DNA from: Ipomoea triloba
Lineage: Eukaryota > Streptophyta > Magnoliopsida > Solanales > Convolvulaceae
Direction: 5' to 3'
DNA: 64,000 nt
Assembly: GCF_003576645.1 (NCBI RefSeq)
Contig: NC_044927.1
Span: 17,619,485-17,683,484 of the forward strand
Position 1 is the stretch's first letter. The number at the start of each line of letters is the position of its first letter. A program made the position numbers and the translations under genes. The notes beneath the pieces were generated by a model that was given only the letters and a program-made list of their open reading frames with translations, searched no databases and had not been told where the DNA came from. Shown piece after piece: positions 45,296-55,799 of the stretch.

Positions 45296-46040
45296 TCAGG
45301 CCTTTCGGTAGCATTCACGAGCTATCTGTTGGTCCCCTCGCACCACTCCGATCCATTTGGGAGTGTGGAACTTTAGACACATGTGTTTCATTGAAATGAT
45401 TCCCTTTACATTCGCCAGCCCTGGCCTTCCCAAGATGATATTGTGGGCACAGGTTATCCGGACGACCACAAAATCCATCTCTACTTCCTGTAACCGTATG
45501 GATCCCTCTGTCTCAATAGTATCCCCGTAAACCCAGTGAGTGGAGTTTTGACTGGTCGGAGTTGATCATGGGCGAATCCTAGTTTCACGAAGACATCGTA
45601 ATACATCATGTTTACACTACTCCCTGTGTCCACTAAGATCCATCTCACCTCAGTTTCGTTTATTCCCAACGAGATGACCAAGGCGTCGTGGGACGGGATT
45701 CCCTTACCTGGAGGTCGTTATCCGAGAAGGTAATACTTTCTTGTCTTTGCTTCCTAGGGACATGAGGTTCCTCCACCGACCCTGCATATTCTTCTTCGGC
45801 TCCCGTGGGAGACCATCCCCCAAATATCACATTTATGACTAGGCGTTTGCCCTTATCCATGGACTCCTTGGCAAATTTATCTTCGGGCGGAGTAGGGTAG
45901 CGAGGGCGCTCAATCGGCCCCCTCCTCCATATGTTCCCGTGGTGCATCCTATTCCAATCAATGTAGTTTCCTAGCTGGCCTGATTGAACGAGTACCTCTA
46001 TCTCCTTTCTCCAAGCTTGACATTTCTCTATGCTATGCAC
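45296..46040 (-). pseudogene. Ty3/gypsy gag C terminus and aspartic protease, decayed
   Basis: Three minus-strand frames follow each other: 46040-45660, 45681-45481 and 45478-45296. They carry the gag/protease linker (VINVIFGGWSPTG, ESITFSDNDL), the protease active site ILVDTGSSVNMMYYDVF (about 45600-45640) and the flap/C-terminal part ITCAHNIILGRPGL. Frame changes near 45700 and 45510 split them. The combination resembles the Tat/Retand branch of Ty3/gypsy. A SIRE-like LTR (from 46045) abuts or interrupts its gag side. Confidence 0.8.
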
Positions 46041-46044
46041 ATAT

Positions 46045-47252
46045 TGTTGGTCCCAAGGGGATGGGGTACAAGTCTAGAGGGGGGGGGGGTGAATAGACTT
46101 GTATGAGATTTTGCAAATCTTTTCGACCTCTCGTGTGTATTGAACTCAGGATGTTTAGGTTCGATACCTCACGAGGTGAAGACAAAGTTTTATGCGCAGC
46201 GGAAAAGTTATCCCCTTTTAGTTAGCACGAGTTTGAGTTAGTTAGAGAGGTGTATTTATATGTAGTGCAATCGAGAGGTTAGCGAGAGATAAATGCAGAA
46301 AATAAATGCGAGAGAGATTTTTAAGTGGTTCGGCCAACCCGCCTACGTCCACTCTTCTTCCAGAAACTCTCTGGAAGGATTGCACTAAAAACTTCCCTTT
46401 TCAGTACAATATCGAGCGCTTGAGCGTTGATCACGAAGCCCGCCTCAAGCCTCAGGTTTTTCGCCCCGCTTCTTGTTACTCCACCTATCGAGCACTTGAG
46501 CTTTGATCACCAAGCCCGCCTCAAGTCTCAGGATCTTCACAAGACAGCTCCCAGGTTACTCCGCCTCTCCTCAGGTTTTTCTCCCCGCTTCCAGTTCCTC
46601 CCCCTCTCGAGCACTTGAGCTTTGATCACCAAGCCCGCCTCAAGCCTCAGGATCTTCACTAGACAGCTGCCAGGTTACTCCGCCTCTTCTTGCTTAATCC
46701 AAAGCAAGGACCTTTGGTTGTCACAGTTGAGTGTAACAAACTCCAATCTGACCAAAAGCTATCGTTGAATCCACTTCAGTGTAGGGCAGCTTCGGTCACC
46801 TTCTAGATGTGTAGCAGTTTAAGCTATGTAACTCTCTCAAACGTTTGAATATCAGGATGATATTCCGAATTAAGCGCTTTCACTTGAACGTTTGAATCAG
46901 ACACCTCTTTTGAATTTTGAATGAACCAACCTATTGATCACTGTGTCTTCACGTCCTTATATATGANCTTATGTCTCGAGACTTAGTTGATGTCTCGCAG
47001 ACCCTTATTCCTCCAGTGTCGTCCCGTGCCTTCTCCTGATCTATCCATAAGATTACAACACGAGACTTTCTAAGATGTTCACACAAGTTTACCTTAAGCT
47101 TAAATATCTTCCGAGTTGAGCTCAAGTTACCCGGTTGTATTTTCGCTCTTAGTTTACTTGTCGAACTTACATTGATTCCTATCTTTCGAGACTTAGGGTA
47201 TTCTAAAATACATTTTGGTATCATCAAAACCTAATACATTATGTTCCTAACA
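46045..47252 (-). repeat. SIRE-like 3' LTR, with an internal gap
   Basis: Minus-strand LTR. Its terminal bases on the plus strand are TGTTGGTCCC (left) and TTCCTAACA (right). It matches 57384-59187 along its length except that about 570 bp are absent at the N (46967). A pyrimidine-rich tract (ATTTCCCCCTTTTT, 47253-47266), a polypurine tract on the element strand, abuts the right edge and identifies it as a 3' LTR. An internal repeat of about 80-110 bp (GAGCACTTGAGCTTTGATCA) occurs three times in 46400-46690. Confidence 0.85.
46967..46967. other. Single N at a sequence join
   Basis: Left of the N the LTR corresponds to about 58339; right of it to about 58910. The missing 570 bp show the N replaces a real gap. 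Confidence 0.85.
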
Positions 47253-47466
47253 ATTTCCCCCTTTTTGATGATGCCAACACTTATACTTACTCGTATGACT
47301 GATTAGCAAGAAAAGAACATTGATTTTATTTTCAGCGCATACGGTAAGTTTGACAAGCGAGCTAATCTGCTAAAGCATGAAGTAAAGACTCATGCAACAC
47401 CCCAGCAAAAGATATATATATATTAACATAACGGGAATGTTTTACAAGACTTTAGCAGAAAATTAT
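47253..47466 (-). other. SIRE-like polypurine tract and 3' spacer
   Basis: On the element strand AAAAAGGGGGAAAT ends at the LTR. The spacer is shared with 59188-59440. Confidence 0.75.
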
Positions 47467-48408
47467 GGGTCTGTTTACTAACAGAAAACTGTTTTCTGTT
47501 TTCTATTTTTCAATTTTTCAGTTTTCATTCTCTGTTTTTTGTTTAGAAAACTTGTTTACTAACACTTATTTTTTCAAATTTATTTTTTCAAATTAACGTT
47601 ATAAATTTAACAATAAGTTTAATTTCGTGTTATTTTTAGACCTTATATTTAAAATATATTTGATTTAAATAGAATAAATATATATTTTACTTTGAAGTCC
47701 AATATATGTAAAATAAAATAAAATTTACATTTGATATCCTGACCAAATTTATATATGTATATAACATAAATAAAAATATATTTGAACCAATAACCTATTA
47801 AGTTCACAAAAAATTTAGTTTAGATAATATTAATATTTTTTGAGCTAATATTTAAAATATGTTTGGATATATTCATTTGAATGACATGTATGTAATATAT
47901 AATTTTTATTTTGAATTCTAATATAGTAATATATGTGTGAAATTTCGATATATGATATCTGGACCAAAACCAATAATCAATTGAGTTCAAACAAAATATA
48001 AAGCGTGGTATAGATTTCAATTTTTAATTTAGATAATGCGAATGATGTATAATTTTAAGCATAATCAAATAAGTTATGTTTAAATAAATAATGTAAATAG
48101 AAAAGATAGAAGATGATGATAAGTAAAAGAACATGATAATAAATGTAATCATAGTAATGAATAAATATGTAAGTAGATAATGGTAAGAATGTGGTTATAA
48201 TGACATATAGTCTAATAGATGATAGCTGATTCTGTTTTCCATTTAGAAAACAGTTTTTTATAGTGTTTCAGTTTTCTAGAAAACTGAAAAATTATTTCCT
48301 GTTTTCAAAATGGAAAACTGTGCTAGTAAACACGTTTTCTGTTTTCTGTTTTCCAGTTTTCAAAATTTCCAGAAAATTAGAGAAAATTTCCAGTTAGTAA
48401 ACGCACCC
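47467..48408. mobile_element. PIF/Harbinger-like MITE (942 bp)
   Basis: The ends GGGTCTGTTTACTAAC and GTTAGTAAACGCACCC are inverted copies, flanked by TAT on both sides (47464-47466 and 48409-48411). The subterminal regions are dense in GTTTTCTGTTTTC and its complement. The corresponding spot in the other copy (about 59390) lacks it, so it inserted into the SIRE-like element. Confidence 0.75.
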
Positions 48409-48441
48409 TATAAGTTTTGAATGCATGAAGACATCGAGAGC

Positions 48442-49491
48442 TTACTGCCTGTCTGCTTTCCTCTTCTCGTTTATGGCTGCTCGTGTCTTGATGGGATCTT
48501 TGGAGTTCACCTGCTCTAGATATATGTCTGATACGTCCAGGTAATTGATAAAGGCTTCACCTATGAAACTGCCTTCAATCACCCCATCTCTCCACCAATC
48601 AATGCATTCCAGAGGAGTAAGGCCACTGTGAAGGGATAAGTCAGTTTTGGCAAGAAGACTTACTATGATTCCATTTAGATATTCTGTTGTGTCTTCTTTG
48701 AACCCTGACTTGAAGTTTTTCATGAATTGCTCATCCTTCTTCTCCTTGGCCGTTTGTTGTTCTTGTCTTCTCCTCCTCCTTTCTCTGTCTTCTCGTCTCC
48801 TTCTTTCCATTTCCAGTGTATGCTGGACCCTTAAGATTTCTGCTCTTTTCGCTTCCTCCAATTGTTTGCTTGTTGACTTTGGAATTTTTGGAAGAGGTCC
48901 AGCTGGTTCACTTGCTGCCCTTTTCTTGCTGGTGGATGTCCTTCCCTGAGTGTTTTCCCTTTTATTTTCCCCCTTGTTGGCATCATCGGCGCGGGAAAGA
49001 AGGATGGACATGCCTTCGAAGAGTGCTTGAAGTTGGGCAGGCACTTGGTTTGACAGATCATCGAGTAGTGTTTTCATCACGTCCTGTCGAAGTTCACTGG
49101 AATATTGGAAGGCTTGAAGCTCTGCTCGTAACTCAGCTAATTCAGCTCTCGCACCTTCAGCCTCTGCTCGAGCTACAGCAGCTTCATCTGCAGCTTTGCG
49201 TGCTGCATCCTCAGCCCATACTGCCTGTTCGAGAAGTTCTTCATGGTTGGCTTGAGATTCACTTGTGCCAGCCGCAGGCATTGCAGCGTTGCGAATAATG
49301 GTCAGTATGCGCTCAATCTGAGCCATCTTCTGAGAGTGATCGGCCATGAATTGACGCACCTCACAAATGAAAGCTTCCTCGGCCTGTCGATCATTGTCAG
49401 AAGTAGAAGAAGAAGAGTTAAAAGTACCTTTTATTGGAGGGGACTTGGGTGCTTCCAGATTTCCACCCATAGTTTGCAGTTGCAAGTCCAC
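48442..49491 (-). CDS. SIRE-like env-like ORF, C-terminal segment (349 codons)
   Basis: The last of three segments of a long accessory reading frame downstream of pol. It has an Ala/Glu-rich coiled coil (AEDAARKAADEAAVARAEAE), a Lys/Arg-rich coil (LEMERRRREDRERRRRRQEQ) and a conserved C terminus with CIDWWRDGVIEGSFIGEAF. A homologous segment at 59445-60080 keeps the frame with in-frame indels, which suggests it is translated. It is joined to the upstream segment by a frameshift near 49490-49510. SIRE/Maximus elements typically carry an extra ORF in this position; the function is unknown and no signal peptide or membrane segment is evident here. Confidence 0.7.
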   Translation of the reverse strand: MDLQLQTMGGNLEAPKSPPIKGTFNSSSSTSDNDRQAEEAFICEVRQFMADHSQKMAQIERILTIIRNAAMPAAGTSESQANHEELLEQAVWAEDAARKAADEAAVARAEAEGARAELAELRAELQAFQYSSELRQDVMKTLLDDLSNQVPAQLQALFEGMSILLSRADDANKGENKRENTQGRTSTSKKRAASEPAGPLPKIPKSTSKQLEEAKRAEILRVQHTLEMERRRREDRERRRRRQEQQTAKEKKDEQFMKNFKSGFKEDTTEYLNGIIVSLLAKTDLSLHSGLTPLECIDWWRDGVIEGSFIGEAFINYLDVSDIYLEQVNSKDPIKTRAAINEKRKADRQ

Positions 49492-51899
49492 CTCTCGATT
49501 GAGTGTCTGAGGGGTCGCAGGGACACTAGGTTCAGATGCGAAGGTAGCTCCATATCAGGTGCTTCCCGGTTTCCACCTGAGGGATGGATCACTTCTTGCT
49601 CTTCACCTCTCGAACCTGGAGCCTCAGCTTCAGCGACTGTTGAGATTGGATCAGCCAAGGAGGTATTTTCGGTATTGGACGCTTCCCGGTTTCCATCCAA
49701 TAGAAGTTCCCCCTCAGCGTGATCTCTCGAACTAGTGCTGGGAACTTGGTCATCTGCTGGTGAGGTTGGAGACGAAGTGTTGACAAGTGCTTCCCTGTTT
49801 CCACTTTCGATGGTTGCTTCGTCTTCCTCAGTACCTCTCGAATCAGCAGGTCTTGGGACATTTTGCTCTAGGTGCTCAGAGGACTGCACTTCGGTCTGCT
49901 CCGATGAGTCTGGAATGATGATTATTTCAGGAGCAGTAGGAAAACTTGGCAGTGTGAGCAATGGAACTTCACCCTCTCGAACTATCTGAGTTTCATCGTT
50001 GTCATCCGAGGGTGTGGACTCAGGTGGTGGCAAAAGAAGAATAGTGTTAGGGGCCACCTCACGTGCTTCAGAGGTCTCGGATTCACCTCTCGAAGAAGTT
50101 ACCTGATCGTCCAGAGCAGAAATGTTTACTTGGGACAAGGGGATTGCGGCCATCGGAATTGAAGTTTCAGTATCATCTCGAGCAACCCCAGAGGTCTCTC
50201 CTGGACCTCTCGTGTGTTCTATAGTCTGTCCCAAGGAGATGGCAGTGGCCAGCCTTATATCTTCTTGAAATTGAGCCTCTACTTCAGGATCCACTTCAGA
50301 CTCAGCTTCAACTTCTGGTGCATCAACTGCTATGCCCTTTCCTTTATCTGCTCGGCCAAGATTTTTCCTGGTTACATTCATCTCATGGGCAAGATCTAGC
50401 AGTTCATTAGCTGGAAGTGTGGTGATGTTCAGCCAGTTTAGAGCAAAATCCTCTTCAGCCATCATATCTGCTGCTCTCGAGATCAGTTGATCAATTGGAC
50501 CTGTTCTCCAGTTGATCCATCGAAGTACTCTGGAGAAGTCATCCAAGCTAGATGCATTTCCATCAGGTTGATTCAATTGAGAAGTGATTTCGGCGTTCAG
50601 CTCATCAGAGTCAGTAGGCAGAATTTCGGTTGCGGATGCACACTCCACTGCTTGTTCAGTTATCTCTCGAACCATCTCTCGTGGTTCTTCTGCACCCCCT
50701 TGTACTGGATCACTGATCCCAATACCTTCAACTTCTCGAGTCTTTTCTCGAGATTCAAACACAGATTCACCAGCACCCACAACATCATTATCAACATGGA
50801 GATCATCACAGAAATCTCTTGACAGGGACCTGGTAGGGGGCACTCTCTCAACCTCAGTGGCCAGTGTAGCCTGAGGTTCCCCCTGGGCTTGTGCCCTGTC
50901 CTCGAAGGGTACTTGTATGACTGACGGTTCCACCTCTCAAATCTGGTTGACAGCAACAATTTTGGCCCTCTTGGCCCTCAGTGCAACTCTCTTGACCAGA
51001 GTGTCCAAAGGCTCATCATCAGAGTCCTTTTCTTTGGCTGGGGCTTTCCTTTTGCCTCTTCCTTTTGGCTGTGAGGGAGAAGGTTCAGCCTTAACACCTT
51101 TATCCTTGGGGACTTGAGATTTCGTCCTACCCATATAGGTATTCCGATGAATCTCTCGCCCTTTCCTCAGTTCAAAGCCCTTCAAGCTTAAGAGAAATTG
51201 AACAACAAAGCCGAAACCAACCTTTTTACTGATCGTCAGGTTGGTGTTGGAGACTGAGCCCTGCACTTGTTGTTTGAGGAAGTTGAAGATGATGTGTGCC
51301 CAGTCCATTTGTTCGTTGTTCCAGATGGCATGGAGGATTTTTAGGATGTCTAGATTAATCTCGTCAGTTCCAGATACCTTACCGAGCACGAACTTCATGA
51401 TTAGGTCGGAAGCGAGAGCAAACCTCTCTTTTAGGTGGAACTTGCGGAGGGCAGAGGATGCTCTGGGTGGTGCAGTTGCTAGTCGGATTTTCTCCCAGAA
51501 GGCTTGCTTGTCCAAGTCATAATCCGATAGATGCTTGACTGCCTCCTCCGACGTTGCGAAGTCGAATGCCGCTCGGAGGTCACCTACAGAGGTTGTGATG
51601 TCGAAATCGTTGAAGCGACTTTCAATTTTGCCCTTCGTGACCTTAGCATGAGCGAACCATTCGGTGTAGTCAAGAGCATGGATGGTTCGGTAATCATGCG
51701 TCATATACTTCATTAGTCCTGCCTTCTCAAACTTCTTCAGGACTTTCTCTGCCATCTTTGGATTTAACGAGTGGGTGATGAAGCCGTTTTTGTCAAGGAT
51801 AGTCCCCGCCTTGACTTGTTTGATCTGAGTGCGAATGTGTTGCAACTCCCTCTGGTATGCGTCGGAAGATGAGGTTGATGTGGAGGATGCGGACGCCAT
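49431..51899 (-). pseudogene. SIRE-like env-like ORF, N-terminal and central segments
   Basis: Starts with ATG at 51899 in a good plant context (ATGGCGTCC). The first 320 codons (to 50940) begin with a Ser/Thr-rich stretch, then a globular part of the kind found in plant-transposon accessory proteins (DYTEWFAHAKVTKGKIESRF, GDLRAAFDFATSEEA, NLDILKILHAIWNN) and a basic tail (GRGKRKAPAKEKDSDDE). A TGA at 50937-50939 interrupts it; the same frame then continues to 49431. The central part is acidic and Ser/Pro-rich with four GNREA-type units about 115 bp apart. A homologue of the first segment is at 61892-62487. No clear enzymatic motif. Confidence 0.75.
49451..49841 (-). repeat. Degenerate tandem repeat of about 115 bp inside the env-like ORF
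   Basis: GCTTCC(C/A)(G/T)(G/A)TTTCCA recurs at 49451, 49561, 49681 and 49799. Each unit also holds one TCTCGA core (49491, 49606, 49723, 49834). In protein these give G/SGN(R/L)EA followed by SRG or SRD. Spacings of 110, 120 and 118 keep the reading frame approximately, with a break in the first unit. Confidence 0.75.
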
Positions 51900-52004
51900 A
51901 GTTGAAAGATTTGAGGTTTTGGAGGGAATGTGTACAGTGTTTAGAATTTGGGGGTTTTGGGTATTCGGTTTGAGCTTGAATCCGGGTAAGGAAGAAGGGT
52001 TTGG

Positions 52005-52012
52005 CTTTTATA
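52005..52012 (-). promoter_or_regulatory. TATA box upstream of the env-like ORF
   Basis: TATAAAAG on the minus strand, about 106 bp before the ATG at 51899. A start site 25-30 bp downstream would give a C-rich leader of about 80 nt. No comparable copy elsewhere in the window preserves this part. Confidence 0.5.
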
Positions 52013-52267
52013 TCATGTGGATTCGGGTTGGATAAATGGGTAGGGTTGAGAGCTTGACCCGAAAAAGGGATCCCGGTTAATTTGAAAGAATTTAAATGTC
52101 AGAAATACCCTTTATAACGGTTATGTATGTAAGTTATGGTAAGGGTATTTTGGTAAGATATAATATGGTTTTGGATAGTGGGATATAAAGAGATGATATT
52201 TATATAAGCATGCTCCCACTTATCAAGATAATGCCTTTAAAAGTGGAAAACCATCAGTAACCGAAGA

Positions 52268-52275
52268 CCACGTGG
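52268..52275. promoter_or_regulatory. G-box CCACGTGG upstream of the env-like ORF
   Basis: A palindromic bZIP/bHLH-type site about 260 bp upstream of the TATA box. It is conserved with its surroundings at 62906-62913 in another copy. Confidence 0.4.
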
Positions 52276-52365
52276 CTGACATTAATGCCCAAAGTTAGCC
52301 ATTCCACATATATCCGTTTAGCTTATCAGTTTCACCTCTCGAAGGTGAACCGTCTTCCAAATGAG

Positions 52366-52495
52366 TTTAAGGATCTTCCCCCTGAGTGATTGATCCCTAA
52401 ACCTCCTTATTCCTCCGTCTCGATCTTGATTAAGGATCTTCCCCCTGAGTGATTGATCCCTAACCCTCCTTATTCCTCCTGTTAGAGATACGTAG
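52366..52495. repeat. 64-bp tandem repeat, two units
   Basis: TTAAGGATCTTCCCCCTGAG, TGATTGATCCCTAA and CTCCTTATTCCTCC repeat twice. The other copy at 62988-63170 has two full units plus a shortened third. Confidence 0.8.
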
Positions 52496-52907
52496 ACAGT
52501 CAGTTTGATATCTTTCGAAGTGATCTCTCGAACTTCCCTTCTTTGAGACATAACGTACATAGGCAAACTGAGTGTGTATCTCTTGAACTACCTTTCGAGC
52601 GCACATGATCTCTCGATTTGTCTTTCTTCTAGACTTAAGCGTAGACTGACTCTTATATCTTTCGATTGACCTTTCGATAGACTTTTCGAAAATGAAGTGC
52701 GAATCAGTGGTAAGATGGAGAAGATAGATTCAAACAGCAGATGTCACTTAGAACAACTTCATTAGTTCATTTAGTGACTTCCAGTTACATTACTTATGAA
52801 TCTATACAAGTCCTAATTTCCTAGAGACTCTTTTAGTAGCTTCCTTAGCTTTTCTCTAGGGATTGCTTAATGTAGTAGGGAGTGACCATCTTCATCGCTA
52901 ATCCTCT
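52496..52907. other. SIRE-like noncoding spacer rich in TCTCGA and TTTCGA cores
   Basis: No frame is conserved. Repeated CTCTCGA, CTTTCGA and TTCGA strings occupy 52510-52700. Confidence 0.6.
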
Positions 52908-52950
52908 TCAGGTCTTTGGATTAGGTATGATCACCCCTTTTTGTTCTTCT

Positions 52951-53286
52951 CTACCCCCTTCGACTGCTGCTGACCTCAGAAAGTCCCAACTGGTCTTCCT
53001 CTTTATTTCCCTTGGTTCTCCATTTGGTTGAGGAAGGCCCAGAATGTGCAGCTGTAGGGGTCCCACTGATACGAGACTCTTCTCCTGACTCCAATATCCC
53101 ATCATTGTTGATCCATTCACCTTGGATGGGAATAGGATGCTTGCTTGGATTATCAGGAAACTCCGCAATCTGTTCACCCTTCGTTAGCTCTGGATAGTTT
53201 TCTTCTTGAAAATCTTTGGACTTGACTGCTGGTTTCTTTCCTCTATAAAAGAATGGAACATCATCTTTTCCTTTCTTTTTCTCCAT
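52951..53286 (-). CDS. Small accessory ORF between RNase H and env-like ORF, copy 1
   Basis: A 111-codon frame starting MEKKKGKDDVPFFYRGKKPA. It is Lys/Glu/Ser-rich and hydrophilic, with no domain I recognise. Related frames of 122 codons with the same start lie at 60123-60491 and 63598-63966. Relative to them copy 1 lacks about 18 and 6 nt, both multiples of three. A TATA box lies 38 bp upstream of the ATG. It follows the RNase H stop by about 200 bp. The function is unknown. Confidence 0.6.
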   Translation of the reverse strand: MEKKKGKDDVPFFYRGKKPAVKSKDFQEENYPELTKGEQIAEFPDNPSKHPIPIQGEWINNDGILESGEESRISGTPTAAHSGPSSTKWRTKGNKEEDQLGLSEVSSSRRG

Positions 53287-53323
53287 GGGAAGTTGATGAT
53301 ATGAACTGCTGAAGAAAATCCTC

Positions 53324-53331
53324 TATTTATA
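53324..53331 (-). promoter_or_regulatory. TATA box upstream of the small ORF, copy 1
   Basis: TATAAATA on the minus strand, 38 bp before the ATG. The same box occurs 39 bp before the ATG of copy 2. A TGACTCA site lies about 25 bp further upstream in both. Confidence 0.5.
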
Positions 53332-53483
53332 GCCCAAAAAGTTACCACTGTTGAGTCACGGGATGCCATATAAATGACCATTCAATGCTGTGTAACTCCA
53401 AAGCTGCCATAAAGTTGATGAAACCGCTCCTCACACGCGAAACAGTTCAAGGCACTTAATACAAGAAGATAAGATTGGACCAT

Positions 53484-55308
53484 TCAACCCAATTCTATCA
53501 TTCCCAATTCTAACCTTAGTTGAGAGAATCTATTTTCACATAACGCTTTTGTGAAAATATCTGCTAGTTGCTTCTCCGTTGCAACGTATTCCAAGGTTAT
53601 GTCCTTTCTCTCAACATGGTCTCGGATGAAGTGATACTTGATATCAATGTGTTTTGTCCTTGAGTGTAACACTGGATTCTGAGTAATAGCTATAGCACTG
53701 GTGTTGTCACACATGATCTTAACCTCTTTACATTCAATGCCATAATCCAGTAGTTGTTGCTTCATCCATAAAACTTGAGCACAACAACTTCCAGCTGCTA
53801 CATATTCTGCCTCAGCGGTGCTTGTAGCTATCGAATGTTGTTTCTTGCTAAACCATGAGACAAGTCTTCCACCTAGAAACTGACATGTCCCTGATGTGCT
53901 CTTTCGATCTATTTTACAACCGGCAAAGTCCGCATCTGAATAACCCATTAGTTCGAAAGATCCACCTCTCGAATACCAAAGTCCAACACTTTGCGTTCCT
54001 TTGAGGTATCTAAGGATCTTTTTAGATGCATTTAAGTGGCTTTCCTTAGGACTTGCCTGAAATCTAGCACATACACCTACTGCAAAGGATATATCTGGTC
54101 TACTAGCAGTTAAATAAAGAAGAGATCCGATGATACCTCGATACGTAGTTTGATCGACCTCTCGACCTTCATTGTCGATATCGATTCGTAGAGAGGTTCC
54201 TATGGGTACTTTGACTGAGGATTTCCCTTCTATGTTGTATTTCCTGAGCAGGTCCTTGGTGTATTTCTCTTGATTTATGAAGATACCTTCCTTAAGTTGT
54301 TTCACTTGTAATCCAAGGAAGTAGTTGAGTTCTCCCATCATGCTCATCTCGAACTTCCCTTTCATCAACCTGGAGAACTTCTCGCACAAGTCTGGATTGG
54401 TGCTCCCAAAAATGATATCGTCCACATAGATTTGCACCATTAAGATGTGATCCCCATCCTTGATTCTAAACAATGTTTTGTCCACTAGGCCTTTGGTGAA
54501 CCCACATTGAAGTAGAAAAGAGGATAGAGTGTCATACCAAGCTCTCGGAGCTTGTTTTAAGCCGTAGAGTGCCTTCTTCAACTTGTATACTTTGTCAGCT
54601 CCCACGTCCTTCAAGAAACCCGGAGGTTGTTCAACGTACACCTCTTCTTCGAGAAGTCCGTTCAGAAAAGCGCTCTTGACATCCATTTGATACACTTTGA
54701 AGTCTTTGAAGGCAGCATATGCGAGAAAGATGCGTATGGCTTCGAGACGTGCCACCGGAGCGAAGGTTTCATCAAAATCTATTCCTTCCTCCTGGCAATA
54801 ACCTTTGGCAACAAGTCTGGCCTTGTTCCTAACAATGATTCCATCCTCATTCATCTTGTTTCTGAAAACCCACTTTGTACCAATGATGTTTTGATGATGA
54901 GGTCTCGGAACTAGTTCCCAGACGTCGTTCCTCTCAAACTGATGAAGTTCCTCTTGCATGGCTTGCATCCAATCTGGATCACATAGAGCCTCATCGATCA
55001 CCTTAGGCTCTATTTGAGATAGAAAGCAAGCAAACATGCTTTCTCTGTATGCTGATCTGGTTCGAACTCTGTCACGTACATCTCCAATCACTTGATCAGC
55101 AGGGTGACTTCTCAGCCATCTTAGGTCGGTTTGTGGCTCCTCAGTAGATACCTCCGTAGTAGGTTGAGATGTGGGTTGAACATCTATGATCTGGATTGGA
55201 TCAACTGAGTCAGGTGCTTTCTTGTTGGTAGACTCTTCATCATCTGATTCTGACTGGAGTTCTGCTACGTCTCGAACTATCGACTGCTTGTCTTCGAGAG
55301 GTAAGTTT
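53484..55308 (-). CDS. pol: SIRE/Maximus-like reverse transcriptase and RNase H
   Basis: Open from the left edge of an LTR at 55308 to TAA/TAG at 53484. The motifs are intact: [64 protein letters not shown] and the catalytic YVDD, followed by RNase H ([42 protein letters not shown]). The SQIEPK..DEAL entry is typical of the SIRE/Maximus lineage. It has no premature stops, so this copy could be recent. Its integrase, protease and gag are not attached; an LTR begins where the central pol should continue. Confidence 0.9.
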
Positions 55309-55798
55309 TGTTAGTCCCAAGGGGATGGGGTACAAGTCTAGAGGGGGGGGGTGAATAGACTTGTATAAGATTTTGCAAATCTTTTCAACCTCTCGTGTGT
55401 ATTGAACTTAGGATGTTTAGGTTCGATACCTCACGAGGTGAAGACAAAGTTTTATGCGCAGCGGAAATGTTATCCCCTTTTAGTTAGCACGAGTTTGGGT
55501 TAGTTCGAGAGGTGTTATTATATGCAGTGCAATCGAGAAGTTAGCGAGAGATAAAAACAGAAAGTAAATGCAAGAGAGATTTTTAAGTGGTTCGGCCAAC
55601 CCGCCTACTTCCACTCTTCTTCCAGAAACTCCCTGGAAGGATTGCACTAAAAACTTCCCTTTCTAGTACAATGACGAGCGCTTGAGCTTTGATCACCAAG
55701 CCCGCCTCAAGCCTCAGGTTTTTCGCCCCGCTTCCAGTTACTCCACCTCTCGAGCACTTGACCTTTGATCACCAAGCCCGCGTCAAGCCTCAGGTTTC
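55309..55798 (-). repeat. SIRE-like LTR, left part only
   Basis: Begins TGTTAGTCCC and matches 57384-57873 with one difference, then stops at the N (55799). Confidence 0.85.
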
Positions 55799-55799
55799 N
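55799..55799. other. Single N at a sequence join
   Basis: To the left is LTR; to the right is the middle of RNase H, duplicated from 53725 onward. Confidence 0.9.

Noticed and set aside
48647..50874. Plus-strand frames opposite the env-like ORFs (up to 160 codons)
   Set aside because: Antisense shadows with no domain. Openness follows from the codon bias of the real strand.
54627..54914. 95-codon plus-strand frame repeated at 56702-56989
   Set aside because: Antisense shadow of the RT gene. The repeat merely reflects the duplicated block.
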